A stretch of DNA of 57,337 nucleotides from an uncultured Bacillota bacterium. GTDB taxonomy: Bacteria; Bacillota; Dethiobacteria; DTU022; UBA8154. The notes under the pieces were generated by a model. The model was not told the origin of the DNA, made no database searches, and worked only from the letters and a program-made list of their open reading frames with translations. Location: positions 1 through 57,337 of the forward strand of contig CALJJZ010000065.1 of assembly GCA_937973635.1 (NCBI GenBank). Reading direction: 5' to 3'. The first letter of the stretch is position 1. Each line of letters opens with the position of its first letter. The position numbers were made by a program, and so were the translations under genes. Of the stretch, positions 9,374 to 18,308 are shown one piece after another.

Positions 9374-9749
9374 CTTCGCGTTTGTGTAGTAGACTGCCCT
9401 GAATTCTTCAAAATTATCCGCTAAAACATGGCAGCAATCCAATATTTCAACTTCTTTTTTATTCCAAATACGGGGGCGTGGGTTAAAACCAATGGTTAGC
9501 TCACGACCTTAATAAGTGAGACTTGTCATCCCCCCGCACAGGGGTAGTATAAAGCTTTAACTAAGCAGGAGAATTTAGCAGTTAGAAAGAGAAAAGAGAC
9601 CTCCAAACAACGCGTATCGTAGCTCCCCAAAAGGAGCGGAGGTCTCAATAGTTAAAATTCAAATGAGTAATGTATTTATATAATAATTTTTATTCGGCCT
9701 GACCAAAAAGCGGAGATGTTTTTGGTTTATGCCTTATAAAGAAGCAGAA
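9374..9749. other. Intergenic region between convergent genes, 376 bp
   Basis: No convincing gene is visible. It is AT-rich and contains a two-level hairpin (listed separately at 9596-9646). A run resembling a sigma-A -10 is present, but no well-spaced -35 was found. Confidence 0.6.
9596..9646. repeat. Nested hairpin: 9-bp outer and 5-bp inner inverted repeats
   Basis: Outer arms GAGACCTCC (9596-9604) and GGAGGTCTC (9638-9646) are exact complements. Inside, GCTCC (9622-9626) and GGAGC (9633-9637) form a second hairpin that stacks directly on the right outer arm, with a 17-base bulge on the left. No T-run follows, so it is not a standard terminator. Confidence 0.55.
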
Positions 9750-10703
9750 TTATGAAGCTACTTCAATAGTAACTGTTATTTTGCTCCAGAAAAGCCAGAT
9801 GCGGACTTTGATTTTTTCCACATTCAGCGTTTCCCAGCCGGGAGCAGTATAGGTGACTTTGAGGCTTTCCAATTCGGCCAGGCCGACATCCCGATCCAGG
9901 GCTTTAAAGGTTCCCTCAATTCTGGCCAAAGTTTTTCCTTCCGCGGTGGTCAGGCGCGTGCTAAACAGATCCCCGTCTGCCGCCTCTTTTGTCCGGCCGC
10001 TCTCCCGCTTGACGTAGCGCAGAACAATGCCGTCTCCGGTAACATAAATGCCCGTCAGAATTTCTTTGCCCTGCTCCAGGGTCCAGAGTGATTCCCGGCC
10101 GCCGTCATGCTCCGAGATCTGCCGCGGCAGGTAAACCGCCGGCCCTACGGGCAGTTCTGCGCGGCTGGCCAGATGGTAATTAAGCAGAACCGGGGCAAAA
10201 CCCGCTTCGCGCGTTGCGGCATCAATGGCGGCGGTATTTGGTTCTTTGGGTGAGAGTTCCCGCAGGCGTGCCAGGACTTCCTTTGTTGGCTCCGGCGGGA
10301 TGGCAATGGAGGTTACAGGGCCGGAAGGAGTGCCTGCCGGCGAGGAGATCTCTACCGTATAGTTTTTTTCGTTCCATTTCACATCAAGGCCGAGGGCTTC
10401 AGAAACAAAACGGATGGGGACAAAGACACGCCCCTGTAAGATAAAAGGCGGAACATCGCTTTGGACCTCCCTGCCGTCCAAGGTGAGGGAGAGGTCCGGC
10501 CGTGTCCAAATAGTGACCTGTCTCTGCAATAGGCCGTTTGAAGCCGCCGCAGAGACAGCCAGCACCAGAACGATAAAACAGGCGACGGCAAAACTCCAAC
10601 GGCGCAAGGCTCTTTTGGGGGAGGTACCTTGTGTACCTTTGACCTCCTGGTGCTCTGCAGGTTGCGGTTTATGTAATAAATTTTGCCTGGTCTTTGTTGA
10701 CAT
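9750..10703 (-). CDS. Exported copper-amine-oxidase N-terminal-domain (stalk-like) protein
   Basis: 317 residues from the ATG at 10703 (AAGGGAG 8 bases upstream; an in-frame TTG further out lacks a site). After a basic N-terminus there is one hydrophobic segment (FAVACFIVLVLAVSAAAS), then a copper amine oxidase N-domain with the hallmark VPPFILQGRVFVPIRFVSEALG and VKWNEKNYTVEI. In clostridia this domain is a cell-surface module and does not bind copper by itself. The remaining roughly 190 residues are beta-rich and not recognised. Likely located at the cell surface. Confidence 0.7.
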   Translation of the reverse strand: MSTKTRQNLLHKPQPAEHQEVKGTQGTSPKRALRRWSFAVACFIVLVLAVSAAASNGLLQRQVTIWTRPDLSLTLDGREVQSDVPPFILQGRVFVPIRFVSEALGLDVKWNEKNYTVEISSPAGTPSGPVTSIAIPPEPTKEVLARLRELSPKEPNTAAIDAATREAGFAPVLLNYHLASRAELPVGPAVYLPRQISEHDGGRESLWTLEQGKEILTGIYVTGDGIVLRYVKRESGRTKEAADGDLFSTRLTTAEGKTLARIEGTFKALDRDVGLAELESLKVTYTAPGWETLNVEKIKVRIWLFWSKITVTIEVAS

Positions 10704-10759
10704 AACAACACTCCCTTTATTTTTTTTAAACAAATTTGTTAATCAACCCTACAGAACCT

Positions 10760-11371
10760 CTAGCGGCTTAATTTCCAGGCGATTGTGGCGATATGCTTGC
10801 CCTGGAAGCGTGCGGCAGCTAGTTCGTTGGCGCTGGGCATACGCTCTCCTTTGCCTCCGGCGATGGTTGATGCTCCGTAAGGGGAACCTCCGGTGATCTC
10901 ATCCATGCGCATCTGTCCCTCAAAGGTATAGGGCAGGCCGACCAGGATCATCCCATGGTGGAGCAGCGTTACGTGAAAGGTCAAAATGGTAGATTCCTGC
11001 CCTCCGTGCTGGGTGGCTGAGCTGGTAAAGACGCCTCCGACCTTGCCGACCAGGGCGCCTTTTGCCCATAGCTGTCCCGTTGCGTCCAAAAACTGCCGCA
11101 TTTGGCCGCACATATTGCCGAAGCGCGTCGGCGTGCCGAAAATAATGGCATCGGCGGAGGCCAGCTCCTCTACCTGGCATACGGGAATATGGGCAAAGGC
11201 TTTTTGCGGCTCAAGGGCGCCCATCTTTTTAAGGATCTCCTCGGAAAGGGTTTCCGGGACGCGGCGTAAAAGCGCTTCTACTCCGGGAACCTCTTTGACC
11301 CCTTCGGCCATGGCTTCTGCCAGGCGGTAGACATGCCCATACAGGGAATAAAAGACGATTAGAACTTTCAT
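10760..11371 (-). CDS. wrbA: WrbA-like NAD(P)H:quinone oxidoreductase (flavodoxin fold)
   Basis: A 203-residue flavodoxin-fold protein. The FMN phosphate loop is [14 protein letters not shown] near the N-terminus, with further FMN-binding segments [19 protein letters not shown] and [10 protein letters not shown]. Length and motifs match WrbA, an FMN enzyme that reduces quinones by two electrons and protects against redox cycling. The ATG is preceded by AAGGAG. A well-formed promoter lies upstream (11411-11439), so it is probably transcribed alone. Confidence 0.88.
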   Translation of the reverse strand: MKVLIVFYSLYGHVYRLAEAMAEGVKEVPGVEALLRRVPETLSEEILKKMGALEPQKAFAHIPVCQVEELASADAIIFGTPTRFGNMCGQMRQFLDATGQLWAKGALVGKVGGVFTSSATQHGGQESTILTFHVTLLHHGMILVGLPYTFEGQMRMDEITGGSPYGASTIAGGKGERMPSANELAAARFQGKHIATIAWKLSR

Positions 11372-11410
11372 AGTCTTTTATCTCCTTTTGTTTATTTTTT
11401 AATAGAAAGT

Positions 11411-11439
11411 ACAATACAATATCTTTTATAATATGTCAA
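11411..11439 (-). promoter_or_regulatory. Sigma-A-type promoter for wrbA
   Basis: On the minus strand TTGACA (11439-11434) and TATTGT (11416-11411) are separated by exactly 17 bases, about 40 bases before the wrbA start. Two tandem 15-bp repeats abut the -35 upstream. Confidence 0.65.
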
Positions 11440-11443
11440 TATA

Positions 11444-11473
11444 TTGAAAATATATATTTTGAAAATATATATT
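11444..11473. repeat. Two tandem 15-bp direct repeats upstream of wrbA promoter
   Basis: TTGAAAATATATATT occurs twice head-to-tail (11444-11458 and 11459-11473), directly upstream of the -35 element on the minus strand. It may be a paired regulator site or an UP-like AT element. It is also the downstream flank of the fbpC stop codon. Confidence 0.7.
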
Positions 11474-11481
11474 GATAAATT

Positions 11482-12531
11482 TTATCTTTTAATTACGGCT
11501 ACAAAGTCAGGGAGTACCTTAAAGGAGGCTTTTTCCCCGACTTTAATTTTCTCTTCCGGGTGGAGGTGGACAAGGAGACGGCAGGGGCGAAATTGGTTGT
11601 CGCGGAGCTCCAGCACTGCTTCTACCGTATCTCCGCCATAGACGGTTTCTGCAATTACTCCTTTTATCTCGCCCTCTTTCGCCAGTTCTAGGCTGTCGGG
11701 ACGGACTGAAATTTTGACCGGGCTTCCCGGCGGCAGCCCGTGGGTATGGCGGCACGGGAAAAGGCCGATGGCTGTAACGACATGGCCGTTGCCGTCCAGG
11801 AAGCCGTCCAGAATATTGGCTTGACCGACAAAGGTGGCGACGAAGGAGGTTTCGGGAAACTGGTAGATTTCCCGGGGTGTGCCGACCTGCTCCACAACTC
11901 CGCCGTTGATGACTACAATCCTGTCCGAGATGGCCAGGGCGTCTTTCTGGTCATGGGTTACCAGGACGGCTGTGGCGCCGGCGGCTTTAATAATACGGGA
12001 GACTTCGCGCCTCATCAGGCCCCGTAAATCGGCGTCCAGGTTGGAGAAGGGCTCATCCAGCAGCACCACCACGGGCCTGCGGGCCAGCGCCCGGGCCAGG
12101 GCCACTCTCTGCTGCTGGCCGCCGGAGAGTTCCCCGGGGTAACGTTTTTCATAGCCTTGGAGGTTTACCAGCGCGATTACTTCCCTTACCCTCTCTTTTA
12201 GATCCTTGCCCCTGTAGCCAAAGCCGATATTGTTAAAGACGTCGAGGTGAGGGAAAAGGGCGTAGTCCTGGAAGACCATGCCCACACCCCGTTTTTCCGG
12301 CGGGATCCAGGTGTTCTCGTCGCTTACGATCTTGCCGTCCAGGACAATAGTCCCTTTCTCGGCCCGTTCAAAGCCGGCGATGAGGCGCAGGGTGGTGGAT
12401 TTGCCGCAGCCGCTTGGCCCCAGCAGGCTGATAATGGCGCCTTTTTCCAGACATAAATTGAGGTTTTGCACCGCCGGCGCAGCGGTGCCCGCATAAGTTT
12501 TGGTCACATCAATAAGTTCGATGGCAGACAT
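11482..12531 (-). CDS. fbpC: Ferric iron ABC transporter ATP-binding protein
   Basis: A 349-residue ABC ATPase of the Fbp/Pot class. Walker A GPSGCGKST (about residues 39-47), Q-loop region VFQDYALFPH, signature LSGGQQQRVALARAL and Walker B VVVLLDEPFSNLD with H-loop VTHDQ are all intact. A C-terminal TOBE-like region follows. It is the third gene of the leftward fbpA-fbpB-fbpC unit, 25 bp after the permease. It powers uptake of Fe(III), or possibly another small ligand, bound by the lipoprotein. Confidence 0.87.
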   Translation of the reverse strand: MSAIELIDVTKTYAGTAAPAVQNLNLCLEKGAIISLLGPSGCGKSTTLRLIAGFERAEKGTIVLDGKIVSDENTWIPPEKRGVGMVFQDYALFPHLDVFNNIGFGYRGKDLKERVREVIALVNLQGYEKRYPGELSGGQQQRVALARALARRPVVVLLDEPFSNLDADLRGLMRREVSRIIKAAGATAVLVTHDQKDALAISDRIVVINGGVVEQVGTPREIYQFPETSFVATFVGQANILDGFLDGNGHVVTAIGLFPCRHTHGLPPGSPVKISVRPDSLELAKEGEIKGVIAETVYGGDTVEAVLELRDNQFRPCRLLVHLHPEEKIKVGEKASFKVLPDFVAVIKR

Positions 12532-12556
12532 CTTCTTACCGCCTAATATTTCCTTG

Positions 12557-14101
12557 CTAGTATTTGCTCAAAAGGTAGCGCAGAGGAATCAGGGAGACAA
12601 AAATGAGCAGCAGGGCTGCCGGCGCCGCCAAGTGGTAGGCTGCTTCCTGCGCTTCAAAATAAACGCGGACCGCTAGGGTATCGAAACCGGGTGGGCGCAG
12701 CATCAAAGAGACGGGGAGCTCCTTGAGAGAGCTAACAAAGACTAGGGCGCCGCCGGCCAGGGCCCCCGGCAGCATATTGGGCAGAATGACCTTAAACATC
12801 ACCTGCCAGGGGGGACAGCCCAGGCTGCGCGCCGCCTCGTCGATGCGGGGGGAGATGAGGCTTAGGGACGCTTCGCCGGCCTGCATGGCCTGGGGCAAAA
12901 AGCGCACCACAAAGGCCAGGGCGATCATGTAAAAGGTGCGGTAGAGGACCGGCAGGTGGTTGTTAAAGACAAAGATAAAACCCAGGGCGACGATAACTCC
13001 GGGAAGGGCGTAGCCGGCGTAGGCCAGGCGGTCGATCATACTTGAAATGGCCGAAGGATAACGGGATTTCAGATAGATCACCGGCATGGCGGAGAGCATG
13101 CAGAGCAGTGCCGCAAAAGACGAAACCTTTAAGCTGTTAAAGGCAAAGGCGAAAAAGCGCTGGTCGAGGGCCCCCATGCGTACGCCCAAACTGCCCCAGT
13201 AGGCCAGGATACCGAGGGGCAAAAGGACGGAGAAGAAAAAGACGCAGCCCACAAAGAAAAGGGCCGGCAGCTTCCAGCGGCCCAGGTTTACCGTAGCTGG
13301 TTCCCTGTAGGTGCCGGCTGTTTGGTAGTATTTGCTTTTTTTGCCCGTGAGGGACTCTATGCCGAGGACCGCCAGGGTTAAAAGCATCAGGACCAGGCTC
13401 AGCACCGAGGCGGAGGCGGTATCAAAGCCGGCCCTCTGGAAATAGATGGCGGCGGTGAAGGTTACATACCTGAGCATGGTCACGGCGCCGAAATCGGAAA
13501 GGACGTAAAGGGAAACCAAGACGGCCCCGGCGCCCATGGCCGGACGTAAAAAGGGCAGGGTTACCTTCCAGAATATCTGCCAGGCGTTCAAGCCCAGGGA
13601 GCGGGCCGCTTCTTCATAATTGCGGTTCATTTTCCGCAAAGAGGCCCCGGCCACCAAGTAGACGTAAGGGAAGGTAAAGAGGCTCAGGACAAAAAACACG
13701 CCCCAGAAAGAGATAAGATTAAGGGGGTAATCGCCGAAAAGGTTGACCAGCAGCGCAGATCCCTGCCAGAGCTCCCGGACCGGGCCGCTTCTTCCCAGGG
13801 CGCTAATATAGGTGGCCGCCCCTATATAGGGAGGAATGACTAGGGGCAGGGCGAGGAGCCATTGCCAGGCTTTTCTCCCCGGTATATCGGTGCGGCTTAC
13901 GATCCAGGCCAGGGCCACGCCGACGACCACGGTAAAGACCGTGACGGCTGCGGTCAGGGAGAGGGTATTCCACAGCAGTTCAGGTATGCGCTGGTCAAGG
14001 AGACGCAGCCAACGCTCCGCCCCGGCAAAAAGGGAACGCAAGATTACATAAATAATGGGGATGGACATGACCAGGGCCACCAGTAAACCAAAAAGGAACA
14101 A
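12557..14101 (-). CDS. fbpB: Ferric iron ABC transporter permease (fused double permease)
   Basis: 514 residues with about 12 membrane helices and two copies of the permease coupling motif: EEAARSLGLNAWQIFWKVTLP in the first half and EAARSLGCPPWQVMFKVILP in the second. This is the usual fused FbpB/SfuB layout. The best in-frame start is the TTG at 14101, but no clear ribosome-binding site precedes it. The open frame continues about 45 bases further with a basic permease-like stretch and no standard start codon, so the true N-terminus is uncertain. Confidence 0.83.
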   Translation of the reverse strand: MFLFGLLVALVMSIPIIYVILRSLFAGAERWLRLLDQRIPELLWNTLSLTAAVTVFTVVVGVALAWIVSRTDIPGRKAWQWLLALPLVIPPYIGAATYISALGRSGPVRELWQGSALLVNLFGDYPLNLISFWGVFFVLSLFTFPYVYLVAGASLRKMNRNYEEAARSLGLNAWQIFWKVTLPFLRPAMGAGAVLVSLYVLSDFGAVTMLRYVTFTAAIYFQRAGFDTASASVLSLVLMLLTLAVLGIESLTGKKSKYYQTAGTYREPATVNLGRWKLPALFFVGCVFFFSVLLPLGILAYWGSLGVRMGALDQRFFAFAFNSLKVSSFAALLCMLSAMPVIYLKSRYPSAISSMIDRLAYAGYALPGVIVALGFIFVFNNHLPVLYRTFYMIALAFVVRFLPQAMQAGEASLSLISPRIDEAARSLGCPPWQVMFKVILPNMLPGALAGGALVFVSSLKELPVSLMLRPPGFDTLAVRVYFEAQEAAYHLAAPAALLLIFVSLIPLRYLLSKY

Positions 14102-14171
14102 AAAGGGCCCCGGCGGATTGCCCTGCCAGATCTACAGCCAGATCCTTTGCAGGATCAACAAAGGGCGGCAG

Positions 14172-14194
14172 GTTGGGGAACTGTCTTCCCCAAC
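14172..14194 (-). promoter_or_regulatory. Intercistronic hairpin between fbpA and fbpB
   Basis: GTTGGGGAA (14172-14180) and TTCCCCAAC (14186-14194) form a 9-bp stem with a 5-base loop, in the 198-bp gap downstream of the binding-protein gene. No T-tail is seen. Such stems often protect the 3' end of the binding-protein message so that it exceeds the permease. Confidence 0.5.
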
Positions 14195-14299
14195 TCTGCT
14201 GATTGCCCTGTGCTGCCGCTGTGGCCTATTGCTATGGGGTTTCTCCGTTAAATTGCTTTTATTAATCATCTGACTCTTCCAAACCAGAGAAATTATTTT

Positions 14300-15418
14300 T
14301 TATTTTAAAGTGAGGGCCAGGCCCGAAGCCTCGATTAGCGCTTTTGTGTCCTCGAAATAGTTGCCCAGCTCCTTAAGGGACATCTCCTGGATCTTCAGGT
14401 CTTTAAAATCCACCACATGGGGAGCAACGGCCGGCGGGTAAGCTGCCCCGTATTGCGAGTTGATCAAAAGCTCCAGCGATTCGCCCACAAACATAACCTG
14501 GTTTTCCGGCAAAAGCAGCCACTCCAGGAAGACAAGGGCGCTCCCGGGGTTGGGGCCGCCTCTCACCAGCCCTACGCCGGCTGCATTGGCGATGGCGCCC
14601 ATCTGGCCTTCTCCCTGATCCAGGTAGATGAAGCCCACGTTGTTGTGCTTCGGCTCCATGAGCTGCTGGTGGAAATAATAGTTGTTTACCAGGCCGAAGG
14701 CATGCTCGCCGCGGCCCACGGCTTTGCGGATATCGCCATGCCCTTCGTAAATACCCGCCGCGTTGGTGCTGATGGCGGCGATCCACGCGGCGGTCTTTTC
14801 ATCGCCCCACTGGTAACGCAGGGCGGAAACATGCCCGATCATTCCGGCGTTGCCGCCGCGGGTAATGGCGTAGCCGCCCGGAACCTCCGCCCACCTGGCC
14901 TCAAAGAGATCTTCATTGCTTTTAGGCATCGCTGCGTAGCTGATTAAATCTTTGTTATAGATTAAACCGCGGGCCCTTAAAGAAAGGGCAAAGTAAGCAT
15001 TGTCGTCGGCCCGGAAAAGGGGCGGGATACTTTCTATACCCCGGGGGTTTGCTCCCTGCAGCAGCCCCTGCCGGTCCAGGTAGCCGAGGGCGCCGAAATC
15101 GTTGGAGATTAAAATGTCCGCCCGCACATTCTGCGCTTCTTCCACAAGCTGCATGGGGTTGGCGCCGTGCAGCGCTTCCACGGCGATGCCTGTATCGGCT
15201 TCAAACTTGTCCAGGAGCGACTGCACAAATTTTTCGTTGCGGCTGGAATAGACCACGAGCCTGCCCGTTTCGGGCAGAGCAGCTGTATCCCCTGGCGCGG
15301 CTGCGTCGCCCGCAGGGAGAGCTTGCCGGGTCTGGTTTCCCCCGCAGCCGCCGAAGAACAGGGCGGCGGCCAGCAGGATGGTTAGAGCAAGGGTAAAAAC
15401 GTTTCCTTTTCTTTTCAT
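14300..15418 (-). CDS. fbpA: Ferric iron ABC transporter substrate-binding lipoprotein
   Basis: About 372 residues. The N-terminus is a lipoprotein signal (KRK, hydrophobic core, lipobox FFGGC), followed by a type II periplasmic-binding fold starting GRLVVYSSRNEKFVQSLLDKFE, the characteristic FbpA/AfuA opening. Substrate is inferred from family and the Fur-like box upstream. The ATG at 15418 is annotated; a TTG at 15424 (two codons earlier) is 8 bases from AAGGAGG and may be the real start. It is first gene of the iron operon. Confidence 0.84.
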   Translation of the reverse strand: MKRKGNVFTLALTILLAAALFFGGCGGNQTRQALPAGDAAAPGDTAALPETGRLVVYSSRNEKFVQSLLDKFEADTGIAVEALHGANPMQLVEEAQNVRADILISNDFGALGYLDRQGLLQGANPRGIESIPPLFRADDNAYFALSLRARGLIYNKDLISYAAMPKSNEDLFEARWAEVPGGYAITRGGNAGMIGHVSALRYQWGDEKTAAWIAAISTNAAGIYEGHGDIRKAVGRGEHAFGLVNNYYFHQQLMEPKHNNVGFIYLDQGEGQMGAIANAAGVGLVRGGPNPGSALVFLEWLLLPENQVMFVGESLELLINSQYGAAYPPAVAPHVVDFKDLKIQEMSLKELGNYFEDTKALIEASGLALTLK

Positions 15419-15462
15419 TAACAACGTAAAGGCCTCCTTAATTAATTGCAATAACATGATAC

Positions 15463-15477
15463 TGATATTTATTATCA
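15463..15477 (-). promoter_or_regulatory. Fur-like box upstream of fbpA
   Basis: TGATATTTATTATCA is a 7-1-7 inverted repeat with one mismatched pair and closely matches the Fur/PerR consensus. It lies about 45 bases upstream of fbpA. Iron-dependent repression of the operon is inferred from this. Confidence 0.65.
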
Positions 15478-15744
15478 TTATATCTCAATTTTTTATAAAC
15501 TGCAAAGGACAAAAATTATGTGCTTAAAGCCATTACAGCCCGCGATTAATTTTAACCAAGCTATTAACGGCTTCTTGCTTTGTTTTTTGCAGAAAGTCCT
15601 TTTTTCTCTCCGAAGGCTGGGCTGTTCCTGGTTAAATTTAAGCAAAAAAGTAAAACCAAGCAGGCGATGATACGTCTTATGAATAAAGGGTGCGGCCCTT
15701 TTTCTGTTTATATTTTATTTTTATTGAATTAAGGGAGGTTGCCT
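15478..15744. other. Divergent intergenic region fbpA / GH18 gene
   Basis: About 265 bp without a gene. Near the right end a short stem AAAGGG-tgcgg-CCCTTT followed by a T-rich run (about 15686-15720) could be an attenuator before the GH18-like gene. No riboswitch class was recognised. Confidence 0.45.
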
Positions 15745-17001
15745 ATGCGCTTTTTTCCTGCGGCTTTATTTATACTGGCGTTGTTTGTATGCAGCATTTG
15801 CCCCTTACCTGCCTTTGCCGGGGAACAGGAGCGGGAGATCCTGGTCTTGATCGACGATCTCCCCGTAATTTTTGATGTTCGGCCCGTCCTCCGGGACGGC
15901 AGGACGCTCGTCCCTTTCCGGGCTGTAGCAGAGGCCTTAGATGTAAGGGTGTACTGGGACGGCGCGGCCCGGACGGTGGAAGCAACGGACGGGGAAACCC
16001 GGGTTGTCTTGCAGCTTGGCAGCAGGAAGGCTTTTATTGACGGGAGGGCCTTTTCCCTGGATGTTCCCCCGCTAATTCTGGACGGCAGGACGCTGATCCC
16101 GCTGCGCTTTTTCAGCGAAGCCTTTAACTGCCATGTGTCCTGGGATCCGATCACGTCCAGAGTGGAGATTACCTCCGGCCCCAGAAAGATGACTGTGGTC
16201 GGCTTTTATGCCCTGGGCGACAGCAGGACGAGCAGCTGGACAAACCTTTTCCGGAGGGCTTATCCCGAAACAGATACGGGAAATACAGATGTGGTTGATG
16301 AGCTGGCCCTGGGGTGGTACAGCTTTGATGAGCAGGGGGCCCTGCTTACCCGGAGCTGGACAGGCTGGCAGCGCCCCTCCGGCTGGGAGAATGTGCTCCT
16401 GGCTGCGCAGAAGTATAATCTAAAAACGGAGATGACCATCTATATCATGGACAGGTACGGCACCCTTTCTTCTCTCCTTGCGGATCAAGGCGCTTCCGCC
16501 CGCTTGATTGGGGAGATTGTGGAGGAAGCAGCCCTTTATGGAGGGGTCAACCTCAACTTTGAAGAGTACGGCCTGGCAAGGGCCGGGGAGGATTTACATG
16601 TTTCCCGGCAGCGCTTGACCGATTTTGTCCGTGCACTGGCGGCTCAACTGAAAGCGGCCCATAAAAGCCTGACCCTTACCATCCACCCTCCCAACAGTGC
16701 CTACCGGGGCTATGACTACGGGGCCCTGGGGGAGATTGCCGACCGCATTATCATCATGGCCTATGACTACGGCCTCAGGCCGGAGCCGGTGAGCCTCGTG
16801 CTGCAGGCCGTGGAGATGGCCGCGGAGGTTGTCCCGCCTCAAAAACTGCTACTCGGCATCTGCGTCCCTTACGAGACGGCGGAAAGCATAAAGGCCAAGC
16901 TGGGCATAGCCAAGCGATACGGCCTTAACGGCATCGCCCTCTGGCGTTTGGGCCTGGTTACGCCGGAGATGTGGCAGGCCCTGCGCAGCCATGTGCGCTG
17001 A
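15745..17001 (+). CDS. Secreted copper-amine-oxidase-N / GH18-like glycosidase
   Basis: 418 residues from the ATG at 15745 (AAGGGAGG 6 bases upstream). A signal peptide ending ...PAFAG is followed by two beta repeats of the copper amine oxidase N-domain (DGRTLVPFRAVAEAL and DGRTLIPLRFFSEAF), then a GH18-type barrel from about residue 150. The catalytic strand reads YGGVNLNFEEYG: the acid Glu is present, but the preceding Asp residues of the classic DxxDxDxE are Asn, as in some spore and cortex-associated GH18 proteins. A later strand IIIMAYDYG is also typical. It probably acts on cell wall or spore peptidoglycan. Confidence 0.78.
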   Translation: MRFFPAALFILALFVCSICPLPAFAGEQEREILVLIDDLPVIFDVRPVLRDGRTLVPFRAVAEALDVRVYWDGAARTVEATDGETRVVLQLGSRKAFIDGRAFSLDVPPLILDGRTLIPLRFFSEAFNCHVSWDPITSRVEITSGPRKMTVVGFYALGDSRTSSWTNLFRRAYPETDTGNTDVVDELALGWYSFDEQGALLTRSWTGWQRPSGWENVLLAAQKYNLKTEMTIYIMDRYGTLSSLLADQGASARLIGEIVEEAALYGGVNLNFEEYGLARAGEDLHVSRQRLTDFVRALAAQLKAAHKSLTLTIHPPNSAYRGYDYGALGEIADRIIIMAYDYGLRPEPVSLVLQAVEMAAEVVPPQKLLLGICVPYETAESIKAKLGIAKRYGLNGIALWRLGLVTPEMWQALRSHVR

Positions 17002-17061
17002 GCCTAGATATGGCGGGAAGGGTAAGCATGCGTTAAAATATATATCAGGGACCAGCCTGGC

Positions 17062-17104
17062 AACCTTTTTGAAAAGGTTACAGTCTTTGGCGTGCGGCGC
17101 CAAA
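17062..17104 (+). promoter_or_regulatory. Two consecutive hairpins in the leader of the radical SAM gene
   Basis: AACCTTTT-TG-AAAAGGTT (17062-17079) and TTTGGCG-tgcgg-CGCCAAA (17086-17104) are perfect stems placed just before the SD (GGAGGTG). I could not match them to a riboswitch class; they may affect translation or processing. Confidence 0.45.
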
Positions 17105-17123
17105 ATGACCTGGAGGTGAAAAG

Positions 17124-18308
17124 ATGGAGAGGAGGCATTTCTGTCGCCTGGTCTGCCTTGCCCTGCTGGCCTTTGCTTCCGGCTGCGGTGTGGAAAGGAT
17201 CTTCCCCGGGGCCTTTCCCGCGGAAAGAGATAATAATAACCGCTTCGGAGCGCCTGCTCCTGATAGAGATGCCGGATTATCGGCGCCGGGACGGCGGCAA
17301 AAAACGGCCTTTTATGAAAGACTGGAAGACAATGCCGTGCGTTGCAGCGTTTGCTTCAGGGGTTGTGTTGTCCCGGAAGGGGGCGTGGGGTTCTGCCTGA
17401 ACCGCGAAAACGTCGGCGGGGAGCTATACAATATCGTCTATGGGCGCCCTTCTGCCGTGCAGTTTGACCCGGTGGAAAAAGAGCCGTTGCACCATTTTCT
17501 CCCCGGCACGGAGATTCTTTGCATCGGCACGGCAGGCTGCAACTTCCGCTGCAAATTCTGCCACAACTGGCCCCTTTCCCAGCAGAGCATCCATGAAATA
17601 GGCCGTTACTATGAACTTTTGCCGGAGGAGGTGGTGCAAAAAGCCTTGGACAGGTGGAGACCCCCTTCCCTATCCTTTACTTACAACGAACCTACGGTTT
17701 TTTATGAGTACGTTTACGCCATTGCCGCTGTGGCCGCGGAAAAGGGTGTGCGGGTTGTCTTCCATTCCAATGGCACCATGACCCCGGAGGCTTTACGCCC
17801 CCTTTTGCAGTACGTGGATGCCGTTACTATTGACCTGAAGGCGTTTAGCGATGATTTTTACCGGACGGTCTCGCAGGGGGAGCTGAAAGCCGTGCTGAAA
17901 ACCCTGGAGATAATCAAAGAAGAAGGGGTCTGGCTGGAGGTCGTTAATCTGGTTATCCCTACCCTCAACGATGACTTGGGTGAGATTAGGGCCATGTGCC
18001 GCTGGATCTGCGGGACCTTGGGAGCGGAGACGCCCCTGCATTTCAGCCGGTTTTTCCCGGCATACCGCTTGACGGATCTTCCCCCCACTCCCGTGGAGAC
18101 CCTGGAGGCTGCTCATGCCCTCGCCAGGGAGGAAGGGCTGATGTTTGTCTCCATCGGCAATGTGCCGGGGCACAAGTTTAACTCTACTTACTGTCCTGGC
18201 TGTGGTGAAGTGCTGATCGGGAGAGTCCACTTTACTGTCCACGAGATCAATCTGGAGGAGGGCAGGTGCAAATTTTGCGGCCAGGAGGTGCCCGGGGTCT
18301 GGGCTTAA
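17124..18308 (+). CDS. amrS: AmrS-type (AmmeMemoRadiSam) radical SAM protein with Tat-lipoprotein-like N-terminus
   Basis: A 394-residue radical SAM enzyme. The cluster motif is C139-NFR-C143-KF-C146, preceded by a Cys group at residues 74, 77, 81 and 91 (CSVCFRGC...GFC) typical of AmrS, and followed by LSFTYNEPT and FHSNGTM. Two CxxC pairs lie near the C-terminus (CPGCG, CKFCG). Unusually, residues 1-21 read as an export signal: ERRHF (twin Arg), a hydrophobic stretch and a lipobox-like ASGC. The ATG has GGAGGTG upstream, so this N-terminus is probably translated. It overlaps the next gene by 43 bases. Its substrate is unknown. Confidence 0.82.
   Translation: MERRHFCRLVCLALLAFASGCGVERIFPGAFPAERDNNNRFGAPAPDRDAGLSAPGRRQKTAFYERLEDNAVRCSVCFRGCVVPEGGVGFCLNRENVGGELYNIVYGRPSAVQFDPVEKEPLHHFLPGTEILCIGTAGCNFRCKFCHNWPLSQQSIHEIGRYYELLPEEVVQKALDRWRPPSLSFTYNEPTVFYEYVYAIAAVAAEKGVRVVFHSNGTMTPEALRPLLQYVDAVTIDLKAFSDDFYRTVSQGELKAVLKTLEIIKEEGVWLEVVNLVIPTLNDDLGEIRAMCRWICGTLGAETPLHFSRFFPAYRLTDLPPTPVETLEAAHALAREEGLMFVSIGNVPGHKFNSTYCPGCGEVLIGRVHFTVHEINLEEGRCKFCGQEVPGVWA

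Noticed and set aside
17040-17123. SAM-I riboswitch before the radical SAM gene
   Set aside because: A GGGAC...GGCAACC stretch resembles part of it, but the rest of the consensus core and the terminator/antiterminator are missing.
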